Origin: Janibacter sp. Soil728
GTDB lineage: Bacteria > Actinomycetota > Actinomycetes > Actinomycetales > Dermatophilaceae
Reading direction: 5' to 3'
Assembly (NCBI RefSeq): GCF_001428305.1
Contig: NZ_LMRZ01000004.1
Coordinates: 407,399 to 471,398 of the forward strand
Length of the DNA: 64,000 bases
Shown: piece after piece, positions 7,644 to 16,255 of the stretch
Position numbering within the stretch: position 1 is the stretch's first letter
Layout of the letters: each line of letters begins with the position of its first letter
Notes under the pieces: generated by a model
Told to the model about the DNA's origin: nothing
What the model saw: only the letters and a program-made list of their open reading frames with translations
The model's database searches: none
Made by a program: the position numbers and the translations under genes

Positions 7644-9331
7644 GCCCCAAGTCGACGCCTGATCCGACCCAACCAACGGACCTGCCGATCTTCGCCCAGC
7701 GTCCGGCGCCCCCTTCGCGGGCACTCGGAGGGGCCGCTCCCTTCGCCCAGCGTCAAGGGGCCATGCCTCCGCCCCCACCGCCTGCCTCCTACGGCTCGAC
7801 GCCGCAGACGCCCGGCGCCCACGCGGCACCCGAGTCCACAGCTCCGCGCTCGACGCTGCGAGCGAACCAGCCACCGGCGCCAGCAGGCGAAGTCGCCCAC
7901 GCCGACAACGAGGACCGGGGTCCGGTCGGCAGTCGTCAGTACCAGATCCGCGAGGCGCTCGACCGGCTCAAGCGAGTGGACTGGGCAGCGGTCCAGCACC
8001 TGCGCAGCCAGGTCAGCGCTGCGCTGACCCTCGTGTCGGAGGACACCGTCCTCGATGAGTCGCGCCACCGCACGACAGTCACTCGGATGACCATGCAGGC
8101 CATCGACGACTGGTCCCAGGACCGCATCGCACGCGGCGAGGGTGTGGTCTCCCTCGACGCCCAGGCGGCGCTGCGCGAGGCAGTGCTCGACTCGATGTTC
8201 GGGGCAGGGCGGCTGCAGCCGCTCCTCGACCTCCCGGGGATCGAGAACATCGAGATCGAGGGCCACGACGGAGTCACCCTCGAGTTCAGCGATGGCTCCC
8301 TCGAGGCGGGTCCGCCTGTCGCCGACAGCGACGCCGACCTCATCACCGAGATCCAGCACATCGCGCGCACGTCAGCCACGGGCGAGCAGCAGTTCTCCAT
8401 GGTCCGTCCGTGGCTGCGCCTCGCGCTGCCCGACGGCTCGCGCATGGCGGCCGAGGCGTGGCTGTCGCACCGCCCCTCCATCACGATCCGCAAGCACCCC
8501 TACATCGACACCGACCTGGCCCAGATGAAGGAGCTCGGGGCGATCGACGACTCCCTGCAAGCCTTCCTCTCCGCCGCGATCCGCGCCGGCAAGAACGTCA
8601 TGGTGTCCGGGGACGCCGGATCGGGCAAGACCACCCTCGTGCGTGCCCTGCTCAACGAGCTCGACCCGCGTGAGCGACTGGCGACCATCGAGGCCCAGTA
8701 CGAGTTGCTCATGCACCGCCTGCCCGAACGACACCACCGGGTGTGGGCGGCTGAGGCCCAAGGCGGGGGAGAAGTGGGCGCCGACGGCCGTCCCGTCGGC
8801 GAGGTGACCCTGACCAGGCTCATCGAGCTCAGTCTGCAGAAGAACGTCACTCGCATCGTCGTCGGCGAAGTGGTCGGAGAAGAGGTCATGGCGATGATGG
8901 AGGCCATGCAGGGCGGCCGCGGCTCGATCTCGACCGTGCACGCCCACTCGGCCCTCGACACCGTCGAACGCCTCGTCACCCTCATCACCCGCGCCCGGAG
9001 CAATGTCGACACCTCCTTCGGGTACCGCCTCGTCGCGCAGAACGTCGACCTCGTCGTCCACGTCGGTCTCGTCGACGAGTCGCACCTCGACGGCGGCCGC
9101 AAGTGGCGCCACGTCGACGAGGTCGTGGCCCTGGAGGTCTCCCGCGACACTCACGTGGCCCACACCCGGATCTTCTCCCCGGACGACTTCGGTCGGGCCT
9201 GCCCGACCGGTCAGCTGCCGGAGTGGATCAACGACATCGAGCGACACGGGTTCGACGCCGGTTGGCTGGACCCCGCAGCGAGCACCTGGGGCGCTCCGCC
9301 CGAGCTGCTCATCCGGCACAGGACGGCGTGA
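7640..9331 (+). CDS. tadA: TadA/CpaF secretion ATPase
   Basis: 563-residue hexameric motor ATPase of the Tad pilus. Residues 1-85 are Pro/Ala-rich and probably disordered. The N-terminal domain follows, then Walker A GDAGSGKTT near 323-331, the Asp/Glu-box region, a Walker B-like strand RIVVGEVVGEEV near 405-416 and the His-box STVHAHS near 430. All motifs for ATP hydrolysis are present. It powers pilin extrusion through the TadB and TadC platform encoded directly downstream. It overlaps tadZ at its start and tadB at its stop. It is the only Tad ATPase visible in the window, so it may also serve the first locus. Confidence 0.93.
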   Translation: MSPKSTPDPTQPTDLPIFAQRPAPPSRALGGAAPFAQRQGAMPPPPPPASYGSTPQTPGAHAAPESTAPRSTLRANQPPAPAGEVAHADNEDRGPVGSRQYQIREALDRLKRVDWAAVQHLRSQVSAALTLVSEDTVLDESRHRTTVTRMTMQAIDDWSQDRIARGEGVVSLDAQAALREAVLDSMFGAGRLQPLLDLPGIENIEIEGHDGVTLEFSDGSLEAGPPVADSDADLITEIQHIARTSATGEQQFSMVRPWLRLALPDGSRMAAEAWLSHRPSITIRKHPYIDTDLAQMKELGAIDDSLQAFLSAAIRAGKNVMVSGDAGSGKTTLVRALLNELDPRERLATIEAQYELLMHRLPERHHRVWAAEAQGGGEVGADGRPVGEVTLTRLIELSLQKNVTRIVVGEVVGEEVMAMMEAMQGGRGSISTVHAHSALDTVERLVTLITRARSNVDTSFGYRLVAQNVDLVVHVGLVDESHLDGGRKWRHVDEVVALEVSRDTHVAHTRIFSPDDFGRACPTGQLPEWINDIERHGFDAGWLDPAASTWGAPPELLIRHRTA

Positions 9332-10182
9332 TGACCGGCTTGGCGATCATTGCCGCACTCGGTCTCGCCGCGGCCCTCACTCTCATCGCCGCGGGGCTGA
9401 CGACGCCACCCCGGGCTCCGACGCGTCCGCGTGCCCGCCGCAAGCAGAGCGCGACCTTCAGCCCCGTCGACCGTCGCAACCTCGCCATCGGTGGCGTGGT
9501 CGGCCTCCTGCTGGCCCTCTACGGGTGGGTCATCGCATTGATCATCTTCCCCGTCTTTGCCGTGGCTCTTCCGTGGCTGATGCGCATCGACCGAGGCACG
9601 ACCCCCGAGCAGCTCGAGGCGGTCGAGGAGTGGGTCCGCTCCCTCTCGGGTGTCATCGGTGCGGGTCAGGGCATCGCCGGCGCGATCATCGCGACCCGGG
9701 TGTCATGCCCCGACCAGATCCGACCCCAGGTCGACCTGCTCATCAGCCGCATCCACGCCCGCAGGCCCCTGGCGGACGCCCTGTACGCCTTCGCCGACGA
9801 CGTCGACAACCAGATCGGCGACTTCGTCGCGACGGCCCTGATCCAGGCCGCCCAGCACGAGGGTGCTGGCCTGCGTGAGGCACTCGGCGGGATCGCCGCC
9901 GACGTCACCGAGGAGGTGCGTGCTCGGCGCGACATCGAGGCCTCGCGCGCCGGTGCGCGCACTCAGGCCCGACTCATCACCGTCGTGGTCATCGGCGTGC
10001 TGGCCCTCTTCGTCTTCTTCACGCCCATCGGGGCGCAGTACCGCTCACCCAACGGTCAAGCCGGTCTGCTGATCCTGTCCTTCCTCTTCCTCGGAGCCCT
10101 GTACTGGCTCAAGCGGGTGGCGACGGTCAAGCCCCTCGCTCGCTTCCTCGTGCGTCCCGTCGTGACGGACGTACAGCGATGA
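9331..10182 (+). CDS. tadB: TadB-like type II secretion F-domain protein
   Basis: 283 residues. One N-terminal helix (3-24), two helices near 50-82, a cytoplasmic F-domain (LEAVEEWVRSLSGVIGAGQG ... ALIQAAQHEGAGLREAL) and two C-terminal helices near 213-230 and 242-260. It forms the inner-membrane platform with the next gene product. The ATG at 9331 overlaps the tadA stop by one base and is chosen over a frame-open extension that would overlap tadA by more than 200 nt. It is a paralogue in role of the truncated gene at the left edge, though the two are clearly diverged. Confidence 0.85.
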   Translation: MTGLAIIAALGLAAALTLIAAGLTTPPRAPTRPRARRKQSATFSPVDRRNLAIGGVVGLLLALYGWVIALIIFPVFAVALPWLMRIDRGTTPEQLEAVEEWVRSLSGVIGAGQGIAGAIIATRVSCPDQIRPQVDLLISRIHARRPLADALYAFADDVDNQIGDFVATALIQAAQHEGAGLREALGGIAADVTEEVRARRDIEASRAGARTQARLITVVVIGVLALFVFFTPIGAQYRSPNGQAGLLILSFLFLGALYWLKRVATVKPLARFLVRPVVTDVQR

Positions 10183-11069
10183 GCCCGCTGGTGCTGGCCA
10201 TGGCGATCTCGGCGATCGCGGGTATCGGCGTGGCACTGGTCGTTGCCGGGCTCACACCCGCGAAGCCCGACCTGAGTGCAGCGGTCGACCGGATGCGCCC
10301 CCGGACGCTACGGGAGAGCCGGGCCACGCAGGTCGTGCCGACGGACCGGACGCGGACCGAGACCATCGGAGCCTGGGCGCGGCACCGCACCGATCGGTAT
10401 GCCGTCCTCAAGGCCCCGCTCGAGGACCTCGAGCTCCTGCAGGTCCCGGTCGAGGAGCACTACGGCAAGAAGGCGATCGCGGCCGGCGCCGCCCTCGTCG
10501 GCTGCACCCTGCTGCCGATGGTCCTCGGATTCGGCTTCGTCATCCCCTTCGGCATCGGTCTGGCCTTCGCGGTCTTCGCCTGGTTCGTGCCTGACCTGAC
10601 GGTCCGAGACCGCGCCAAGAACAGTCGTGAGGACTTCGCCTACGCGGCGGTCTCCTACCTGCGCCTGGTCGCCATCGCTCGACGGGCCGGGCTCGGCCTC
10701 GTCGCCTCGCTCGACTCCGCCGCCCGCAAGTCGGACTCGTGGATGTTCTTGCGCATCCGCGAGGAGCTGCGTCTGGCGCGGTGGTCCGGCGAGACGTCGT
10801 GGGACGCCTTGGAGCGGTTGGCCGGACGGACCAAGGTGCCCGAGCTGAAGGAGGTCGCCGACATCATCCGTCTCGCCAACGACTCCGGAGCGAGCGTCAG
10901 CGACAACCTGCTCGCGCGCGCTGCCTCCATGCGTGATCGGCTGCTCACCCGGGAGCAGACCGCCGCCAACTCGGCCACGAGCTCGATGGGCATCCCCCTC
11001 GCGGCTCTGGCCGTCCTCTTCCTCATCGCCATGCTCATCCCCGCTGCCATGCAGCTCTCCCCAGGCTGA
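10179..11069 (+). CDS. tadC: TadC-like type II secretion F-domain protein
   Basis: 296 residues: N-terminal helix (2-22), two helices near 104-138, then the F-domain with FAYAAVSYLRLVAIARRAGLGLVASLDSAA and a C-terminal helix near 272-292. Start overlaps tadB by 4 nt. Together with TadB it makes the platform on which TadA acts. After the stop there are 48 nt with a strong AGGAGGA site before the flp gene, which lets pilin be translated at its own, probably higher, rate. Confidence 0.85.
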   Translation: MSPLVLAMAISAIAGIGVALVVAGLTPAKPDLSAAVDRMRPRTLRESRATQVVPTDRTRTETIGAWARHRTDRYAVLKAPLEDLELLQVPVEEHYGKKAIAAGAALVGCTLLPMVLGFGFVIPFGIGLAFAVFAWFVPDLTVRDRAKNSREDFAYAAVSYLRLVAIARRAGLGLVASLDSAARKSDSWMFLRIREELRLARWSGETSWDALERLAGRTKVPELKEVADIIRLANDSGASVSDNLLARAASMRDRLLTREQTAANSATSSMGIPLAALAVLFLIAMLIPAAMQLSPG

Positions 11070-11117
11070 ACCATCCGACCTTCGGCACACTAGACACCAA
11101 CACATCAGGAGGAACCC

Positions 11118-11333
11118 GTGATTCGCTCGCTCGTCTTCATCTCCATGCTCTGCATGGCCCCCGTCCGTCACCTCGACCGCGCGCTCGAGGCGCGTGGTCA
11201 GGACCCGGAAGCCGGCCTGACCACCCTCGAGTACGTCATCCTCGGCGCTCTGGTCCTGGCTGTCGTGGTCACTGTCGCCGCCGTCATCACGGGCAACCTC
11301 GAGAGCTGGGCCAACCAGATCCCGAGCCCCTGA
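11118..11333 (+). CDS. flp: Flp-type major pilin
   Basis: 71-residue prepilin. The processing site G-LTTLEY has the canonical Glu (+5) and Tyr (+6), followed by a 20-residue hydrophobic helix (YVILGALVLAVVVTVAAVI). Cleavage would give a mature pilin of about 36 residues. The leader, about 35 residues, is longer than usual and begins with its own hydrophobic stretch (residues 1-13). AGGAGGA lies 6 nt before the GTG start. Compare the flp-like gene at 1489, which lacks the Glu/Tyr pair: this is the only typical Flp in the window. No prepilin peptidase (TadV) gene is visible. Confidence 0.88.
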   Translation: MIRSLVFISMLCMAPVRHLDRALEARGQDPEAGLTTLEYVILGALVLAVVVTVAAVITGNLESWANQIPSP

Positions 11334-11347
11334 GAGAGCTCGCGACG

Positions 11348-11758
11348 GTGAATCCAGGACGACCAGCAGTGACTCGCCACCCTCGTCGGCTCCGGGCCGA
11401 GTCGGGGGCGGTGACGCTGGAGGGCGCCATCATGGCGCCGGTCGTCATCCTGGCGACGATGATCATCGTCCAGGCAGCGTGCTATTTCATGGCCAACACG
11501 ACGGCCACCAACGCCGCTCAGATCTCGGCAGAGATGGCGCGGGTGCGCGGGGCGACGGACACGGACGGGGTGCAGGCCGGTCGTGACTACCTGGCCGACA
11601 TCGACGCGATGTCGCAGGCGACGATCAGCGTCACCCGGTCCGGAGGCAGGGTCACTGCGACGGTGACGGCACCGGCGCCGTCCATCGTGCCGATTGTCCC
11701 GATGCCCGACGTGCGGTCCGAGATCAACGTCCCGGTGGAGCGGGTGACCCGTCAATGA
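11348..11758 (+). CDS. TadE-like pseudopilin
   Basis: 136 residues. ESGAVTLEGAIMAPVV at residues 18-33 is a TadE-type start of the helix, with Glu at the +5-like position, followed by hydrophobic residues to about 50, then a small outer domain with repeated Val/Thr strands. It is encoded 14 nt after flp and overlaps the next gene by 4 nt. Probably a minor pilin that initiates or stabilises the fibre. The helix contains one Cys (QAACYF). Confidence 0.72.
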   Translation: MNPGRPAVTRHPRRLRAESGAVTLEGAIMAPVVILATMIIVQAACYFMANTTATNAAQISAEMARVRGATDTDGVQAGRDYLADIDAMSQATISVTRSGGRVTATVTAPAPSIVPIVPMPDVRSEINVPVERVTRQ

Positions 11759-12174
11759 GGCGTGGGGACGATGGCAGCATCACCCTCGAGATGGCCATCT
11801 GTGCACCGGTCCTCGTGGGCATGCTCGTCCTCGTGGGCATTTTCGGACGCACCGCCATGGCCAACTCGCACGTCGACGGCGCAGCCTTCAGCGCAGCGCG
11901 CGCCGCGTCGATCGAGCGCACCGGAGGTGCGGCACAGACCGCCGGTGAAGCGGCGGCGCGCGACTATCTCGACCAGCAAGGACTCTCCTGCGCCGACATC
12001 AGCGTGTCCGTCGACACGAGCGGGTTCTCCGCACCCGTGGGGACGTCGAGCCAGGTGAGCGCCGAGGTGTCCTGCCAGGTGCCGCTGTCCGATCTGGCTG
12101 CCCTCGTCCCGATGCAGGACCGGACGTACACAGGCGTGGCGGTCAGTCCCATCGACCGTTACCGAGGAAGGTGA
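11755..12174 (+). CDS. TadE-like pseudopilin
   Basis: 139 residues. DGSITLEMAICAPVLVGMLVLVGIFG is the TadE-type N-terminal helix; AAFSAARAASIER follows, typical for the family. Two cysteines in the outer domain (LSCADI and VSCQVP) may pair. It overlaps the genes on both sides by 4 nt, so it is part of one translation unit. It is similar in size and layout to the preceding protein and probably arose by duplication within the locus. Confidence 0.72.
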   Translation: MRRGDDGSITLEMAICAPVLVGMLVLVGIFGRTAMANSHVDGAAFSAARAASIERTGGAAQTAGEAAARDYLDQQGLSCADISVSVDTSGFSAPVGTSSQVSAEVSCQVPLSDLAALVPMQDRTYTGVAVSPIDRYRGR

Positions 12175-12602
12175 TCGCGGTGTCGCACATCTCCAGACGT
12201 CTCGCGGACGAGAGCGCCTACGTGGCCGTGTGGACCGTCGTCATCGGCAGCGCCCTCATGCTGGCCGGGGGAGTTGTCTACGACTCCGCGGACAAGGCCA
12301 ACGAGGCCCGTCGCGTGACCATGGTGGCCAACGAGGCCGGCCGGGCCGCGGCCCAGGAAGTCGGTTCCGGTGTCATCGCCGGGTCCTCGGCCGATGTGGA
12401 CCCAATCAGAGCGGCGCAGGCCGCTCGTGAGTACCTCGCTGCCACGGGTATCGATGGAGACGTGAGCGTCAGTGGCAACCAGGTGACGGTGACGACCTCC
12501 CAGCGGTGGGCGCCCAAGATCATGCCCGTCCTCCAGCCCGACACCCTGACCGCGACGACTGTGGTCGACCTGGAGAGGGTCGATCCGGGGACCGCGCCGT
12601 GA
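12171..12602 (+). CDS. Pilin-like protein of the Tad locus, function unknown
   Basis: 143 residues with one helix at about 21-40 (WTVVIGSALMLAGGVVYDSADKANEAR) after a short N-terminus, then a soluble domain. The pattern is that of a TadE/TadG-type subunit but without a Glu at +5. A second GTG 9 nt downstream is an equally possible start. It overlaps the LysM gene that follows by 4 nt, which ties that regulator-like protein to the pilus locus. I recognise no specific family beyond the general pseudopilin shape. Confidence 0.6.
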   Translation: MIAVSHISRRLADESAYVAVWTVVIGSALMLAGGVVYDSADKANEARRVTMVANEAGRAAAQEVGSGVIAGSSADVDPIRAAQAAREYLAATGIDGDVSVSGNQVTVTTSQRWAPKIMPVLQPDTLTATTVVDLERVDPGTAP

Positions 12603-15322
12603 CCCCGGCGCCTCAGCAGTCCAGCGGCCGGGTGCTGCTGCGAGGGTTTGTCGCGCTTGTGGGGATCCTGCTGATCGTCGTCGGGCTGCCCGCCGCGCTC
12701 GTGGTGCTCGGGGGCAACCCCCTTCCGGCCGAGATCCCGTCGCTGAGCGAGGTGGGGGACGCGCTCACCCGCCCTGATGACGGCACCCTGCTCATCGCCA
12801 TCATCACGGTCGTCGGCTGGCTCGTGTGGGCCTCCCTCGCGCTGTCCTTCCTCGTGGAGATCCCCGCCGCCATCCGCGGTGTCCCCGCACCGCGGCTGCC
12901 CGGTCTGTCATGGCAGCAGGGGCGCGCTGCCGCCATGACAGGCGCCGTGGTCGCCATGCTCGCCATCGGCGCGGTGGGCGGCGCGACCCCGGCCAACGCC
13001 CTGACGCAGGACATGGGCACCGGCAGCGCGACGCCGGCCACCGCCCTGGCGCAGGACATGGGCTCGAGCCCGTCAGCGGGCGGCGACAGCGCCGGGCCCT
13101 CCGCCTCGGGAGCAGCCGAAGGACACGTGGTCACGGTGCGGACGGGTGACACCCTCTGGGACATCGCCGATCGAGAGCTCGGTGACGGTCAGCGCTATCC
13201 CGAGCTCCTCGCCTCGTCGGCGGGTCTGCCGCAGCCCGACGGGGGAGTGTTGTCGTCAGCAGACGACATCCGTCTCGGGTGGCTGGTGATGATCCCGACA
13301 GCGACGCACACACCAGTCGTGCCCGTCGCTCTCTCGCCCGCCGCAGTCCAGCTCGACGAGATGATGAGCAACGATGGTGGAGCAGCGCCGTCGGCCGCGG
13401 ACGTTGTCGCCCCGGCACCGGCACCGGCCCCGGTCGCGCCGGCAGCCGGCTGGGCAGCCGGGTCGGTCGCCGCCGCCCCGGATGCCCCTGTGCACGAGGT
13501 CACCGAGACTGATCGTCAGGGGCCTGCGGCCACCACCGGCCTGGGGCTCGTGGCAGGTGCCGGTCTCTTGGCCTTCGTCGAGGCTCGTCGCCGAAGGCAG
13601 CGCAGGGGACGTCGGCCCGGATGGCGCCTTGTGCTGCCGTCGGACGCCGCGACCCGCACCGAGTGGTGGTTGAGGGGTGCCTCTGACGTGCCGGGCCATG
13701 CCGACCTCGACGCGGCCCTGTCAGACCTCGCGGCCCGATGTACCCCAGCGGCTCTGCCCTCGCTGCGCGCGGCTCGTCTCGGTGATGCCGAGATCGAGGT
13801 CTATGTCGTGGAGGAGCACCTGGAGCTCCCCGCTCCCTGGATCTCCGCAGGCGGTGGCACGTGGGTCCTCGACCGCCGTCAGGTGCCCGCTCGCGACCGG
13901 GTGCTCCGCACGCAGTGGCCGGCCCTGGTCACGATCGGCGAGGACGAGGCCGGTGCCCGGATCTTCGTCAACCTCGAGGAGGTCGGAGCCCTTGAGCTGC
14001 ACGGCCGTGCCCAGGAGACGGAGGCGGTCCTCACTGCACTCGCCGTCGACCTGGCGACCTCTGAGCACGTCCGCCACCGGGTCACGGTCGTGGGCGCCCT
14101 GCCCGACCTCGTGGAGGCGGTGGACGACCCACTCGTCACCCACAGCCCCGACGTGGCAGACGTCCTCGCTCGGCTCGAGCGTCAGGTGGGAGACGGCGGG
14201 CTCGACACCGAGATCCTGCTCATCGCCTCGACACTCGGCCGCGACGAGATCCAGCGACTGCGTGCGCTGCTCGCCGGCTCGCGAGGAGGCGCTTTGTCGG
14301 TCGTCTCCACCTCCCGCGGGCTGGCCGACTGGTCGATGGTGGTCGAGGCGCGTCACGAAGGCCTGTCTGCCGTCCTGGCGCCGGTGGGGATGTCCCTGCG
14401 GCCCGCAGCCGTGACCCGCCCGGGATATGACGAGCTCCTCGAGCTCCTGAGGTCGACCTCCCAGCCGACGGTCCCCGGTCCGGCCTGGACCGCTGGCTCC
14501 GACCACGACCCGTTGACGATCGCCACCGTGCCCCGGCGCCGTTTCCCGCCGGGTACGGGGGCCGACCGAGCCAGCGGCCCGACCTCACAGACCGACGAGG
14601 CTGCGCAGGTGCGCGTCCTCGGACCACTTCAGGTGACCGGACCGGGACAGCTCCCTGCTGACGAACCACTGGCGGCCGAGCTGGCGACCCTGCTGTCCCT
14701 GCACCCCGGATCTGATGCCACGGGCCTCGCCGCAGCTCTCGGTCTGCCGCCGCTGGCCGTCCCGGTGGCGCTCCAGCACGTCGACCGTTGGCTCGGCTCG
14801 GGTGGAGCCCCGGGGGTGGGCGAGGTCGACGGCCGCTACAGCCTCACCGGACCGCTGGTCGACTGGCAGCAGCTGCGGTCCCTCGTGGGGCCGGCGGTCG
14901 CGACTGCTGACTCCGCCAGCGTGCGCGCTGCACTGATGCTCGTGCGGGGCTCACCTCTCGACGGTGTGCCCCGGCACCGCTACGGCTGGGCCGCGTCCGA
15001 CCGAGCGGAGATCTGCGCGGCTGTCGCGGACATCGCGCACGAGCTGGCCCAGCGGTCATTGCGTGAGGGCGACCCCGACGGTGCGACCTGGGCGGCACGC
15101 AAGGGTCTGCTCGCCGAGCCCGTGAGCGAGACCCTCTGGCGCGACGCCCTCCACGCCTCGTGGCAGAGCGAGCAGGTGGAGCAGGCCCGCGACACCGCCG
15201 AGAGCGCTCGCCGGACTCTGGGGCACCTGGGATCGCTCGAGACGGACACGACCATCGTCGTCGACCGGCTGGCGACCACCGGGTCGGCAGAGGACGCGCA
15301 GACCCTGCGGCCGCGGGCCTAA
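12599..15322 (+). CDS. Membrane-spanning LysM protein with cytoplasmic SARP-like (winged helix plus BTAD) domain
   Basis: 907 residues. Hydrophobic segments near 13-37, 62-87 and 110-128, then a tandem duplicated segment (128-158), an outer LysM domain at about 176-234 (VVTVRTGDTLWDIADRELG), a Pro/Ala linker, a fourth helix at 312-328 followed at once by a strongly basic stretch (RRRRQRRGRR), and a long cytoplasmic part. Near 667-745 a winged-helix-like segment begins VRVLGPLQVTG, and 760-890 matches the bacterial transcriptional activator domain (BTAD) with helical repeats. By the positive-inside rule LysM faces the cell wall and the BTAD end the cytoplasm. It is the last gene of the Tad locus and overlaps its neighbour by 4 nt. 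A wall-sensing one-component regulator is my inference; the DNA-binding part is weakly conserved. Confidence 0.75.
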   Translation: MTPAPQQSSGRVLLRGFVALVGILLIVVGLPAALVVLGGNPLPAEIPSLSEVGDALTRPDDGTLLIAIITVVGWLVWASLALSFLVEIPAAIRGVPAPRLPGLSWQQGRAAAMTGAVVAMLAIGAVGGATPANALTQDMGTGSATPATALAQDMGSSPSAGGDSAGPSASGAAEGHVVTVRTGDTLWDIADRELGDGQRYPELLASSAGLPQPDGGVLSSADDIRLGWLVMIPTATHTPVVPVALSPAAVQLDEMMSNDGGAAPSAADVVAPAPAPAPVAPAAGWAAGSVAAAPDAPVHEVTETDRQGPAATTGLGLVAGAGLLAFVEARRRRQRRGRRPGWRLVLPSDAATRTEWWLRGASDVPGHADLDAALSDLAARCTPAALPSLRAARLGDAEIEVYVVEEHLELPAPWISAGGGTWVLDRRQVPARDRVLRTQWPALVTIGEDEAGARIFVNLEEVGALELHGRAQETEAVLTALAVDLATSEHVRHRVTVVGALPDLVEAVDDPLVTHSPDVADVLARLERQVGDGGLDTEILLIASTLGRDEIQRLRALLAGSRGGALSVVSTSRGLADWSMVVEARHEGLSAVLAPVGMSLRPAAVTRPGYDELLELLRSTSQPTVPGPAWTAGSDHDPLTIATVPRRRFPPGTGADRASGPTSQTDEAAQVRVLGPLQVTGPGQLPADEPLAAELATLLSLHPGSDATGLAAALGLPPLAVPVALQHVDRWLGSGGAPGVGEVDGRYSLTGPLVDWQQLRSLVGPAVATADSASVRAALMLVRGSPLDGVPRHRYGWAASDRAEICAAVADIAHELAQRSLREGDPDGATWAARKGLLAEPVSETLWRDALHASWQSEQVEQARDTAESARRTLGHLGSLETDTTIVVDRLATTGSAEDAQTLRPRA

Positions 15323-15421
15323 CGCGCCGAGGTCACACGGGTGTCACGAGCGTGCAGCGAAGCGGCATATCCTGCAGGCGGCCATTTACCCCCTTCGTCC
15401 CCCTGAGGCCCCGAGCAGCTG

Positions 15422-16255
15422 ATGATCCGTTTCGAGAACGTCACCAAGAGGTATCCCAACCAGAACCGTCCCGCGCTCGACGGGATCGACCTCAACATCG
15501 ATCGCGGAGAGTTCGCCTTCATCGTCGGGGCATCCGGCTCGGGCAAGTCGACCTTGGTCCGCCTGACCATCCGCGAGGAGATCGTCAGCTCCGGCCGCCT
15601 GCTGGTCGGGGGCCACGACCTGCGCAAGATGCCTCAGCGCAAGGTGCCGCAGCTGCGTCGCCAGGTGGGCACGATCTTCCAGGACTTCCGCCTGCTGCCC
15701 AACAAGACGGTTCAGCAAAATGTCGCGTACGCGCTGCAGGTCATCGGCCGCCCGCGTCGCGCCATCCGTGCCCTCGTGCCCGAGACCCTCGAGCTCGTCG
15801 GCCTGGCAGGGATGGAGAAGCGGATGCCGCACGAGCTGTCCGGTGGTGAGCAGCAGCGGGTCGCGATCGCTCGCGCAGTGGTCAACAAGCCGCCGGTGCT
15901 GCTCGCCGATGAACCCACGGGCAACCTCGACCCCGCGACCAGCCTCGACATCGTCCACCTGCTGCGCCGCATCCACGACTCCGGCACCACGATCGTCATG
16001 GCCACCCACGACAATGTCATCGTCGATGAGCTCAAGAAGCGCGTCATCGAGCTCGAGCACGGCCACATCGTGCGCGACGAGGAAGGCGGCAGCTACGTGC
16101 CCAAGGCCGTCGACAATCGTGATCTCGACGAGCTCGAGGCTGAGCGCGACGACGACCTCGACGAAGGGAGCACGGTCCCGCCCCAGGACCGCCCCATCGG
16201 TGAGGTGCATGCACTGGACGAATGGGACGACGACGCTGAGGACCTGCTGCGATGA
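15422..16255 (+). CDS. ftsE: Cell division ATP-binding protein FtsE
   Basis: 277-residue ABC ATPase. Walker [10 protein letters not shown] near 36-44, Q-loop [11 protein letters not shown], signature LSGGEQQRV near 138-146, Walker B VLLADEPT near 158-165 and switch His in MATHDN. FtsE with FtsX transmits ATP binding to a periplasmic or extracellular peptidoglycan hydrolase at the septum. FtsE proteins usually end near 225-230 residues; this one has an extra acidic tail of about 45 residues. The start is the ATG at 15422. ftsX overlaps its stop by 4 nt and the likely hydrolase partner follows. Confidence 0.95.
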   Translation: MIRFENVTKRYPNQNRPALDGIDLNIDRGEFAFIVGASGSGKSTLVRLTIREEIVSSGRLLVGGHDLRKMPQRKVPQLRRQVGTIFQDFRLLPNKTVQQNVAYALQVIGRPRRAIRALVPETLELVGLAGMEKRMPHELSGGEQQRVAIARAVVNKPPVLLADEPTGNLDPATSLDIVHLLRRIHDSGTTIVMATHDNVIVDELKKRVIELEHGHIVRDEEGGSYVPKAVDNRDLDELEAERDDDLDEGSTVPPQDRPIGEVHALDEWDDDAEDLLR

